Shown here in pieces: positions 46,378 to 55,900 of a DNA stretch of 64,000 bases (positions within the stretch are counted from its first letter, which is position 1; each line of letters opens with the position of its first letter). The translations under genes were made by a program, and so were the position numbers. The notes under the pieces are model-generated. The model was not told the origin of the DNA, did not search any database, and saw only the letters and a program-made list of their open reading frames with translations. This DNA comes from Mariniphaga sp041687215 (GTDB taxonomy: Bacteria; Bacteroidota; Bacteroidia; Bacteroidales; Prolixibacteraceae), in NCBI RefSeq assembly GCF_041687215.1, contig NZ_JAWLCI010000013.1:1-64000 (forward strand), written 5' to 3'.

Positions 46378-47424
46378 ATGGCAGTTTTAAAGTTTAACAA
46401 CGTAGGTATTACAGCAATTTCTGCTTGTGTGCCAAAGAAAGTTTCATCGAACTATGATTTATTAATGGAAAATAAAGCGTTAGAGAAATTAATTGGTTCA
46501 ATTGGAATAAAAGAAAAAAGAATTGCGGAGGATGATGTTACTTCATCAGATTTATGTTATAAGGCTGCTAAACAATTAATGACTGATAACAATACTGACC
46601 CGGAAAGTATAGATATGCTTTTATTTCTTACAACAACACCTGATTACATACAACCGCCAACATCTTCTATTTTGCAACATAAATTAGGATTGCCAACCTC
46701 AACCGCTTGCCTCGATTTGTCATTAGCCTGTTCTGGATTTGTTTACGCACTTTCAACTGCTTATGCCTATGCTTCGATATCCGGAATAAACAAGGTTTTA
46801 GTTTTAGTTGGAGAAACGGTATCAAAGATTGTAAACAAAAAGGATTATGTCAACTTTCCGTTATATGGTGACGCAGGTACAGCTTGCATAGTTGAAAAAG
46901 GTGATTTTAAGAAGTCCGTTTTTGTTTTGGGAGCAGATGGTTCCGGTGAAGACAGTTTAAAGATTCCTTACGGAGGTTTTCGTTTTCCCTTGAAAGCAGA
47001 TAATCTGGTAGATAAAATAAGGGAAAATGGGAATGTTCGCAGAGACGTGGACATTGTCATGGATGGAATGGACACCTTTAGTTTTGCAGTCAGGAATCTT
47101 CCACAACAATTAACCCTGCTAATGAAAGAGGCAGAAATAACTCCCATCGATGTTGATTACCTAATTTTCCATCAGGGAAACAGAATGATGATGGAATTTA
47201 TTATGAAACGATTAAAATTTGACCCGAATAAAGTTCCGTTCTCTATCGAAAAGTATGGGAATACAAGTTCAGCTTCTGTTCCTTTAACCATTGTTTCTGA
47301 ACTTGCACATAAACTTGAAGGTGAAAAAAGGATGCTGTTGAGCACTGTTGGTGCAGGATGGTCTTTTGGTTCGGCTTATATTAGCACTAATGATATTCGG
47401 GTATCGCAAATTAGTGAATATTAG
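46378..47424 (+). CDS. 3-oxoacyl-ACP synthase III (FabH-like)
   Basis: A 348-residue thiolase-fold enzyme. The catalytic triad is visible: Cys118 in SLACSGFVYA, His265 in FHQGNRMM and Asn295 in YGNTSSAS. FabH enzymes condense acetyl-CoA (or another acyl-CoA) with malonyl-ACP to give acetoacetyl-ACP without needing a primer on ACP. With the SDR next door it would make 3-hydroxybutyryl-ACP. The same enzyme trio (KAS III, ACP, ketoreductase) occurs in the Pseudomonas PAK flagellin glycosylation island. Substrate chain length is not readable from the sequence. Confidence 0.9.
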   Translation: MAVLKFNNVGITAISACVPKKVSSNYDLLMENKALEKLIGSIGIKEKRIAEDDVTSSDLCYKAAKQLMTDNNTDPESIDMLLFLTTTPDYIQPPTSSILQHKLGLPTSTACLDLSLACSGFVYALSTAYAYASISGINKVLVLVGETVSKIVNKKDYVNFPLYGDAGTACIVEKGDFKKSVFVLGADGSGEDSLKIPYGGFRFPLKADNLVDKIRENGNVRRDVDIVMDGMDTFSFAVRNLPQQLTLLMKEAEITPIDVDYLIFHQGNRMMMEFIMKRLKFDPNKVPFSIEKYGNTSSASVPLTIVSELAHKLEGEKRMLLSTVGAGWSFGSAYISTNDIRVSQISEY

Positions 47425-47499
47425 AAGACTTTGAAAAGTAAATAAAGAATTGAATTCAATCACCTTTTCTTTCAAGTAAATTTTTAATAACATCAAAAT

Positions 47500-47757
47500 A
47501 TGGAAAATTCCGCTAAATTAACTGAGCAATTGAGAAATTTTATCTCAGAAACCACTTTTACAGATAAAGAAAAAATAAAAGAAGATACTCTGGTTTTTAA
47601 AGAAAGTATTTTTGATTCATTAGGTTTTCTATCTCTAATTAGTTATATAGAAGAAGAATTAGGAGTCGAGGTGGCAGATGACGAGCTGTTAGAGGAAAAT
47701 TTTGAATCGATAAATGCCATTGCAGCATTTGTAACCAGAAAAACAAATGCTCAATAA
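47500..47757 (+). CDS. Acyl carrier protein 2
   Basis: An 85-residue acidic carrier protein with phosphopantetheine Ser40 in FDSLGFLSLI and a typical ACP helix pattern (ISYIEEELGVEVADDELL). It is clearly distinct from ACP 1 in sequence. It directly precedes the amidotransferase gene (11 bp gap), so it may carry the acid that is amidated, whereas ACP 1 goes with the ketoacyl enzymes. This split is inference from gene order. Confidence 0.87.
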   Translation: MENSAKLTEQLRNFISETTFTDKEKIKEDTLVFKESIFDSLGFLSLISYIEEELGVEVADDELLEENFESINAIAAFVTRKTNAQ

Positions 47758-47768
47758 CTTACCATGAT

Positions 47769-49745
47769 ATGTGTGGTATTGCCGGATATTTTGATAAAAA
47801 TGAAAGTCCTGATGCATCACTAATTAACAGGATGCTTACACGCATTCGGCACAGAGGTCCGGATGAATGCGGAATATATATTGGTGAAAATATTGGTTTT
47901 GGTAGTGTTCGACTCAGTATTATTGATATTCATGGAGGGCAGCAACCTTTACCAAACGAAGATTTAACTTTGTGGATAGCGTTTAATGGAGAAATCTTCA
48001 ACTACATTGAATTAAGAAAGGAGCTGGAGGAAAAAGGTCATCATTTCAGAACTTATAGTGACACTGAAGTTTTAGTACATTTATATGAAGAATATGGTGA
48101 GAGTTGTCTTCCAAAATTAAACGGTCAGTTTGCGTTTTCAATTTGGGATAAAAATAAGCAGGAAATGTTTCTGGCGCGCGACAGAGTTGGAATTCGACCT
48201 CTTTTCTATTATAATACACCAGATTTATTTGTTTATGGTTCTGAAATTAAAGCCATTTTTGAACATCCAAAAGTAGGCCGGGAAATTTCATTTGAAGGAC
48301 TGGCAGAAACTTTTACTTTTTGGACAACAATTACACCCAACACTGTTTTTAAGGGAATTAGAGAATGTCCGCCCGGTCATTTTATGAAAATAAAGGATGG
48401 CGAATTAAAAGTTCAAAAATTTTGGGAACTTAATTTTGCGACTCCAAATAATTATTACAAAGGCAGTTTTGAGGATGCTATTTCCGATTTTAGTGAACTG
48501 TTTAAAGATTCAGTTAGAATCCGACTTCGCGCTGATGTCCCTGTTGCAGCGTATTTAAGCGGAGGTTTGGATTCAAGTGTTACAACAGCATTTATTAAAG
48601 ACATAGAACCAAATGTTTTGAAAACATTTTCCGTTGGATTTAAAGAAGATGAATTTGATGAATCGAACTTCCAAAATTTAGCATCAAAATATTTCAATAC
48701 AAATCATTTAGGATTTGAATGTAGCTCAAAAGAAATTGCAGACAATTTTCCACAGGTAGTTTGGCATAGCGAAATACCGCTTTTAAGAACGTCTCCATCG
48801 CCAATGTACAGTCTTTCCAAAAAAGTAATGGAAAATAATATTAAAGTAGTAATTACGGGTGAAGGTGCTGATGAATTACTTGCCGGATACGATATTTTTA
48901 AGGAAAACAAAATCAGACATTTTTGGTCGAAAGATAAAAACTCAAGGATTCGGCCTTTGTTGTTGAAAAAACTTTATCCATACATTAGTTCATTACAGAA
49001 TGCAAATTATAATGCGTTAAAAATGTTTTTCGGTTATAAACTTGATGAAACTGATTCCCCGGTTTATTCTCATCTGTTAAGGTGGAAAAATTCATCGAAT
49101 ATTACAAAGCATTTTAGCAAGGAAATACAGGAAAAGCTTAAATCTTTCGATCCATACCTTAAGTTGTTTTCAAACTTTGACGGTAAGCTGGATAAGTTAG
49201 ACCCACTTGCAAAGTCACAATTTATTGAAATTTCTGTTTTTTTATCGGGATATTTATTGTCATCACAAGGCGACAGAATGGGAATGGCAAATTCGGTGGA
49301 AGGCAGATATCCATTTCTGGATTACAGAATTATTGAGTTCTGTGCTTCTTTACCTCCTGATTACAAACTTAAGGGGCTGAATGAAAAGGTATTGCTAAAG
49401 AAAATGATGATAGGAAGATTACCTGAAGAAATATTAAACAGACCCAAACAGGCTTACAGGGCGCCTATTTTAAGTAGTTTTCTTGGAGTTGATGCTCCTG
49501 ATTATATTAAGGAAGTTCTTTCTGTGGAATCATTATTAAATGCAGGAATTTTTAGTGTCAATTCTGTTTCTAAATTACTGGTTAAGATGAATTCGGGGAA
49601 GTCATATTCTGAAATAGATAATATGGCACTTACCGCAGTTATTTCAACTCAACTTCTGTATAAACAGTTTATCAATGATTTTAAACATCTGAACAATAAT
49701 GATTTAATTAATTGCAATGTAAGATCTGAATCAAATTACAATTAA
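47769..49745 (+). CDS. Asparagine-synthase-like glutamine amidotransferase
   Basis: A 658-residue class II amidotransferase. ATG 47769 gives mature Cys2 (MCGIAGYFD), the N-terminal glutaminase nucleophile; RHRGPDECG, FNGEIFNYIELR and SDTEVL complete that domain. The synthetase domain has the PP-loop YLSGGLDSSVTTAF (about 261-274) and VVITGEGADELLAGYD. These enzymes adenylate a carboxylate and transfer glutamine-derived ammonia to it. Next to an ACP and a NadE-like gene, the target is probably not aspartate but an acyl or sugar carboxylate of this locus. Housekeeping AsnB cannot be excluded. Confidence 0.88.
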   Translation: MCGIAGYFDKNESPDASLINRMLTRIRHRGPDECGIYIGENIGFGSVRLSIIDIHGGQQPLPNEDLTLWIAFNGEIFNYIELRKELEEKGHHFRTYSDTEVLVHLYEEYGESCLPKLNGQFAFSIWDKNKQEMFLARDRVGIRPLFYYNTPDLFVYGSEIKAIFEHPKVGREISFEGLAETFTFWTTITPNTVFKGIRECPPGHFMKIKDGELKVQKFWELNFATPNNYYKGSFEDAISDFSELFKDSVRIRLRADVPVAAYLSGGLDSSVTTAFIKDIEPNVLKTFSVGFKEDEFDESNFQNLASKYFNTNHLGFECSSKEIADNFPQVVWHSEIPLLRTSPSPMYSLSKKVMENNIKVVITGEGADELLAGYDIFKENKIRHFWSKDKNSRIRPLLLKKLYPYISSLQNANYNALKMFFGYKLDETDSPVYSHLLRWKNSSNITKHFSKEIQEKLKSFDPYLKLFSNFDGKLDKLDPLAKSQFIEISVFLSGYLLSSQGDRMGMANSVEGRYPFLDYRIIEFCASLPPDYKLKGLNEKVLLKKMMIGRLPEEILNRPKQAYRAPILSSFLGVDAPDYIKEVLSVESLLNAGIFSVNSVSKLLVKMNSGKSYSEIDNMALTAVISTQLLYKQFINDFKHLNNNDLINCNVRSESNYN

Positions 49746-49752
49746 AATTACC

Positions 49753-50736
49753 ATGACAACAAAACTTGCATTTTCGAAAGACATTATAAAATTAAATAGT
49801 GTAGAACAAACTACAATAGAAATTGCTGAAAAACTCAGGAACGATGTAATTCATGTTTTAAAAAGAAGAGGAGCTGTCGTTGGAATAAGCGGAGGGATTG
49901 ATTCTTCTGTAACACTTGCATTAGCCGTTCAGGCCTTAGGTTCTGATAAAGTTATTGGGATAATGATGCCCGAGAACGATTCGAGTCCGGATAGTAAAAT
50001 GCTTGCATTGGAACTTGCCAGCAGATTCAATGTTAAAACAATTGAAGAGAACCTGACAGATGCATTGGCAGGTTTTAGATGTTATAGCAGACGCGACGAG
50101 GCCGTAAAAAGCGTGGTTTCTGATTTTAATCCTGGAAAGGATAAATTCAAGATTGAAATCAAACAAAATATTTCAAATATGAAACTGCCCCCCATTTTTT
50201 ATGTAACAGTATATTTTGCAAACGGAGCAGTTGAAAGCAAGATGCTGCCCATCAGAGCATATTTACAAATTGTGGCAGCATCCAATTTTAAGCAAAGAAG
50301 CAGAATGTCAATGCTTTATTACTATGCCGAGGCAAATCATTATGCTGTTATCGGAACACCAAACAAGCATGAGGTTCAACAGGGATTCTTTGTCAAATAT
50401 GGTGATGGTGGAGCCGATGTAATGCCCATTGGCCATTTGTATAAAACTCAGGTTTACGAACTTGCAAGATATTTGGGTGTTCCAGAAGAAATTATTAAAC
50501 GTACACCAACAACGGATACGTATCCGGCAGAGCAAACTCAGGAAGATTTCTTTTTTCAATTGCCATTTGAAACTCTTGATCTCATGTGGTACGCATGGGA
50601 AAACAAATACCCGATACAAGAAGTTGCTTCAGTTATGGGGTATTCGCCAAATGTTGTTGCCGATATATTTGCGAATTTTAAAAGGAAATCAAAAACGACC
50701 GAGTACCTCAGAATGCAACCTATCGGTTACGTGTAA
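49753..50736 (+). CDS. NadE-like ATP pyrophosphatase (ammonia-dependent amide synthase)
   Basis: A 327-residue protein with the N-type PP-loop GISGGIDSSVTLALA (44-58). The NAD-synthase-like region has IGTPNKHEVQQGFFVKYGDG, then GADVMPIGHLYKTQVYELA, and a C-terminal helical part (PYEV-like YPAEQTQEDFFF). Compared with standard NadE it is about 50 residues longer, with an insert around residues 110-150 (FRCYSRRDEAVK...), and it has KHEVQQGFF where NadE has a SE..LGY-type motif. It may therefore act on a substrate other than deamido-NAD. It lacks a glutaminase domain and could take ammonia released by the neighbouring class II amidotransferase. Substrate unknown. Confidence 0.8.
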   Translation: MTTKLAFSKDIIKLNSVEQTTIEIAEKLRNDVIHVLKRRGAVVGISGGIDSSVTLALAVQALGSDKVIGIMMPENDSSPDSKMLALELASRFNVKTIEENLTDALAGFRCYSRRDEAVKSVVSDFNPGKDKFKIEIKQNISNMKLPPIFYVTVYFANGAVESKMLPIRAYLQIVAASNFKQRSRMSMLYYYAEANHYAVIGTPNKHEVQQGFFVKYGDGGADVMPIGHLYKTQVYELARYLGVPEEIIKRTPTTDTYPAEQTQEDFFFQLPFETLDLMWYAWENKYPIQEVASVMGYSPNVVADIFANFKRKSKTTEYLRMQPIGYV

Positions 50737-50926
50737 CCAAAATTGAAATCGACATTAACGATCTTTCTTGAAAAAATTTAATGAATTTTAATTAAAAACA
50801 TTAAGCTTTCGATAACAGTTTCAATGTAAAAAATTAACTGATGGAGTGAATTATACTTGCCGTATCTACTATAATAATCCAAAGCTATTATAGAAGATAC
50901 CCTAATTATTTTTTAATATTTTTGTT

Positions 50927-51784
50927 ATGATAGATAAAATAAGAACAGTTTTTGTTAAACTACTTGTCATTACACTGGGTAATATTCTTGTCTTTTTTCA
51001 ACCCAAAAAGGCGCACCAACTATCAGGAAATAGAATTACGCTAGTACATAAGAATAAAAATAATATGAATATACCGGAAAGGTTAATGCGTGCTGCACTT
51101 GTAAGAAAACTTGAAAAAATACAAGATTACAATACAATAGCGGAAATGCATCAAAAATTTTGGACCAGTAAAAATGCTACGGAATTATTTTTAGAAACTG
51201 AAGTTGCTTTTGAAAATGATTTTCTGTCAAACGATACTTTTATTTTCGATTTACTTAAAAAAGAATTATCAAATCAATCAGAAGAATTTAACACACTGGT
51301 AGAAATTGGAATTGGAAATGGCGATGTACTAAATTATCTCAGTTCAGAATTCCCTGGCATTAATCGTTTTATTGGTATTGATCTTAGTCTAGACCAAATT
51401 GAAATAAATAAAAAAAAGTTCATTCATAACAAAAGGCTTGATTTTGTGGCCTCAGATGCTTTTGATTGGGTTAAAGAATACGGCCAAAGTAATACTATTT
51501 TTGTAACATCTAGAGGTGTTTTAGAATATTTTCTGGAGACACGTTTGCAAGAATTTTTGAACGAAATAAACCGATTAGGTAAAATTTTCTTTATAGCTAT
51601 AGAACCTAATGGTGGTAGACACAATTTTGATACAAACCCTAATTCTGAACTTTATGGGAATGAACCCTCATTTTCTCATAACTATCCAAAGCTTTTCAAA
51701 AATGCAGGCTTTAGTTTATGGCATTTTTCACAACAACCCTGGGGGAGGAATGAAATTAAAACGTTTATTGGTGCGAAAAACTAA
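50927..51784 (+). CDS. Class I SAM-dependent methyltransferase, copy 1
   Basis: A 285-residue protein. The SAM-binding glycine loop is LVEIGIGNGDVLNYL (about 125), followed by IGIDLSLDQIEIN (acidic residue for ribose), the VASDAFDWV strand and FVTSRGVLEYF. The N-terminus (VFFQPKKAHQLS) is conserved in the downstream paralogue, supporting the start at 50927 over Met47. It lies 57-80 bp upstream of the paralogue, and both precede the NRPS/PKS genes. It could O-, N- or C-methylate the assembly-line product or a sugar. Target unknown. Confidence 0.82.
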   Translation: MIDKIRTVFVKLLVITLGNILVFFQPKKAHQLSGNRITLVHKNKNNMNIPERLMRAALVRKLEKIQDYNTIAEMHQKFWTSKNATELFLETEVAFENDFLSNDTFIFDLLKKELSNQSEEFNTLVEIGIGNGDVLNYLSSEFPGINRFIGIDLSLDQIEINKKKFIHNKRLDFVASDAFDWVKEYGQSNTIFVTSRGVLEYFLETRLQEFLNEINRLGKIFFIAIEPNGGRHNFDTNPNSELYGNEPSFSHNYPKLFKNAGFSLWHFSQQPWGRNEIKTFIGAKN

Positions 51785-51864
51785 AAAACACCTGTACAAT
51801 ACTTGAAAATTACATTTATCGTAGTTAAATCTATATTTTTTTGAATATCTATATACAGCAACCG

Positions 51865-52737
51865 ATGAAAAGAAAAATAAAAGCTATTCTATATCAACTT
51901 CTAAGAGGAATATTTGATTTACTTTCAGTACCATTCGGAAATGTGCTTGTGTTTCTTCTCCCAAAAAAGGCGCGCCAATTATCAAAAAATGGATTAACTG
52001 TAGTCGTTAATAATAATATGAGTATACCGGAACGTTTTATGCGTGCGGCGATTTTTAAAAAGCTTGAAAAGAGACAAGATTACAATACAATAGCGAAATT
52101 ACATCAATCTTATTGGGCCAATAAAGGCACGGAGTGGTTATCACAATCAGAAGATTTATTTAAAACTGATTTTCTGCCAAATTGTACTTTTATATTCGAT
52201 TTACTTAAAAAAGAATTATCAAACCAATCTGAAGAATTTAACACACTGGTAGAAATTGGAACTGGAAATGGCGCTGTACTAAATTATCTCAGTTCAGAAT
52301 TTCCTAAAATTAATCATTTTGTTGGTTTAGATCTTAGTCCTGTTCAGATAGAAATAAATAATAAAAAATTTAGTAACAATAATCGACTTGAGTTTGTGAC
52401 CTCAGATGGTTTTGAATGGGTAAAAGAACACGGGCACGATAATACTATTTTTGTCACTTCTGGAGGTGTTTTAGAATATTTTACCGAGCTGCGCTTACAA
52501 GATTTCTTGAGGCAAATTAACGCCTTGGGTAAAACCATCTTTGTTGCAATAGAGCCTAATAGTACTAAACACAATTTTGAAACAAATCCCAATTCTCAAG
52601 TTTATGGACGTGAATGGGCATTTTCACATAATTACCCGAAGCTTTTTAAAGATACAGGCTTTAGTGTATGGCATTTTTCACAAAAACATTGGGCTGAAGG
52701 CACTAATATTCAAACATTTATTGGAGCTAAAAACTAA
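51865..52737 (+). CDS. Class I SAM-dependent methyltransferase, copy 2
   Basis: A 290-residue paralogue of the preceding gene, with LVEIGTGNGAVLNYL, VGLDLSPVQIEIN and FVTSGGVLEYF. Short DNA stretches between the two are identical (around 51247-51305 versus 52197-52257), so the duplication is fairly recent. ATG 51865 is chosen over the upstream TTG at 51841. Retention of two copies suggests different methylation sites or substrates. A 228-bp gap without recognisable features separates it from the NRPS/PKS gene. Confidence 0.82.
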   Translation: MKRKIKAILYQLLRGIFDLLSVPFGNVLVFLLPKKARQLSKNGLTVVVNNNMSIPERFMRAAIFKKLEKRQDYNTIAKLHQSYWANKGTEWLSQSEDLFKTDFLPNCTFIFDLLKKELSNQSEEFNTLVEIGTGNGAVLNYLSSEFPKINHFVGLDLSPVQIEINNKKFSNNNRLEFVTSDGFEWVKEHGHDNTIFVTSGGVLEYFTELRLQDFLRQINALGKTIFVAIEPNSTKHNFETNPNSQVYGREWAFSHNYPKLFKDTGFSVWHFSQKHWAEGTNIQTFIGAKN

Positions 52738-52965
52738 AATAAACCTTTTACAATTATTGTTTTCTGTTAAAAAATTAGTTGTTTTGTCTATCAATAGCGA
52801 TATAAAGGTTTTTCGTTGTTAAATTGGATTCAATAAATTTCAAAGGCCTAAAATTATCAACAACATGATGTGTTTTTAGATATGCCTAATTATTTTGACA
52901 GCTAAGAATCGCAGTTGAGTCGAATTACTGGTATAATAACAAATTAACAGTTAATATTTATTTGA

Positions 52966-55900
52966 ATGATAGCGTCAAACAAAAATAATACAATTAGTAA
53001 TCTCCAAAGAGATTATTGGCTTAACAGGTTGTCAGGATTACAATCGATAGTAAATCTGCCAAACAAAAAGTCACCTCACATAGTTAAAACCTATAGTGCC
53101 AAAAGTATTCGTTTCTCTCTATCAGAGAAGCAAACAAAAGATCTGCAATCTTTCATTATTAAACATGAGGGTAATTTGTTTATTTGTCTTTTGACATCCT
53201 GGAATGTACTATTTTATAGATATACCTCTCAGAAAGATATTTTATTGGGAGCACATGTTAGCAATTCAGATTTGAATAGCCAGGTGGAGTTATGGGAAAA
53301 CACTCTTTTTTTTCGTTCAGAGATAGACCCCTTTGAAAATTTTAGCAAACTATATAAAAGAGTTAAAGAGTCCATTTTGCTTGACTTCAAGCACGGTAAC
53401 TACCCATTTACTTATTTGAAAGATGACCTCACAAGGGGTTCTAACAAAAACCCTAATGATTTGTTCAACATAATGTTGTCTCCCAAAGTTTTATCCGACA
53501 AGATGGATAATGAAGACAAATTGTTTTCAGAAGTTGATATAAAAATTACATTTGAAGAGGTAGATAAACAGCTCGTTTTTGAAATAACTTACAACACTAA
53601 TATTTATGGTTTTGATATGATTGAGAAATTGATCTCTCATTACAAGCAGCTTTTATCTGAACTTATAAATAATCCAAATGTAAGAATTGGGGAAATTGAC
53701 TATATAAAGGATGAAGAACGGGAATTTTTGCTAAATACTCTTAGTAGTGAGATAGTAGATTATCCAAAAGAGAAAACATTAGTAGATTTATTCCTTGAGC
53801 AAGCAAATAAAAATCCTGATAATATAGCCGTAGTTTTTGAAAATAAAGAAATTACTTACAATGAGTTAGATAAGTTGTCAAATCAATTCGCAAACTATAT
53901 AATAAACGTACATGGAGTAAATGCAACTGATTTGGTTGCTGTAATGCTTGATCGAAGTGAATGGATAATAATATGTTTATTAGGTGTTCTAAAGTCAGGG
54001 GCTGCTTATATTCCAATTGATCCTAATTATCCTGAACAAAGAAAAGAATATATACAAAATGATAGCCAATGCAAAACAATAATTAATAGTTCTTTACTAA
54101 ATGACTTTATTAATAATATAAAAACTTATTCTTTAAATAAACCAGAAAAAATTAATATAAGTCCAGATAGTTTATGTTATATAATTTATACATCTGGTAC
54201 TACTGGTAACCCCAAAGGAGTAATGATTGAGCATCGAAATGTTGTTCGTTTATTTTTCAACAGCGCTCCACTTTTTGACTTCAATGAAAATGATGTCTGG
54301 TGTATGTTTCATTCCTTTTGTTTTGATTTTTCGGTTTGGGAAATGTATGGTGCGTTATTATTTGGTGGCAAATTAATAATTGTTTCAGAATTGATTGCTA
54401 AAGATCCCCTTGAATTCATTTCTATGGTTGATAAAGAGGGCATTACCGTTTTAAACCAAACACCTTCCGCATTTTATAACCTAATGGAGAGTACAAATAA
54501 TTCTGAAGTAAGTTTGAATTTACGTTATATTATTTTTGGTGGAGAAGCGCTTTTCCCAAAACACTTAGAAAAGTGGTATATTCAATATCCTGATGTCAAA
54601 TTCATTAATATGTATGGAATTACAGAAACCACAGTGCATGTTACTTATAAAGAAATTGATGAATATGATATAGATAATAATATAAGTAACATAGGGAATT
54701 CTATTCCTACACTATCTGTTTACATACTAAATGAATTTAAAAAACTTCAACCGGTAGGTGTAGTGGGCGAATTATATATTTCTGGTAAGGGGTTAGCCAG
54801 AGGCTATCTCAATCGGCCAGAATTGACTGGCCAGAAGTTCGTTTCCAATCCTTTTATTAAAGGAGAACGGATGTACAGTTCGGGTGATCTTGCCAGAAGG
54901 TTACCAGATGGAAGCATTGAATATATTGGAAGGAAAGATGATCAGGTTAAAATAAGAGGACATAGAATAGAATTAGGTGAAATTGAATCGAAATTAAATT
55001 TGCTCCCGGATATCAAACGAGCTATAGTGCTGGCAAGTAATCACCTGAAAGGAGAAACTCAGTTGGTAGCCTATCTGCAACCCAAAGAAACCAAGGGTGA
55101 TGCCAATTTTATTCGACAACAACTGGAAGAATTACTTCCATATTTTATGATACCCTCCATTTTTATGTGGGTTGAAGATTTTCCTATCACATCAAATGGG
55201 AAAATTGACAAGAAAGCTCTTCCTCGACCTGAGTATGTAAGACCAGATTCTGCTCCTTTGTTGAAAAAACCTCGAACTAAACTTGAAAAAAATATTGCAT
55301 CCATTTGGAGTGAACAGCTCAATGTACCAAGTATTGGAATTGATGACAATTTTTTTGAAATGGGAGGAACCTCACTCTTAACTCAAAAAGTAGCCGCTTT
55401 CATGAGTCAAAGCTTGAACATGAAGGTACCAGTAACAAAAATTTATCAATATCCAACTATTTCAGAAATATCCAATTATTTTAAGATAGAAAAACCAACT
55501 GACGCAACTTTAGATAATCCAAAACCAGAAGGATACAAATCACCTAGAGATATAGCCATTATTGGAATGGCAGGAAGATTTCCAGGAGCATTATCCATTG
55601 AAGAATTATGGGAGATTCTTAAAGAAGGTAAGGAAACTATTTCTTTTTTTTCTCAAGAAGAACTAGATAAAAGTATTTCGGAAAAATTACGAAATGATCC
55701 CTTATATGTTGCCGCTAGAGGAATTGTACCTTCTGCTAAAGAATTTGATGCTCGTTTTTTTGGCATCAATCCAAAATTGGCAGAATCAATGGATCCACAA
55801 CAACGATTATTTTTAGAAATCGCCTGGGAAGTTCTCGAGCAATCCGGACATCTTCCCTCACATTATAAAGGAAGTATAGGAGTATATGCAGGAAAAGGCA

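Noticed and set aside
50917..50924. TATTTTTG as a promoter for the first methyltransferase
   Set aside because: It matches the -7 consensus but lies only 2 bp before the ATG, whose N-terminal sequence is conserved in the paralogue, so transcription from it would miss the start codon.
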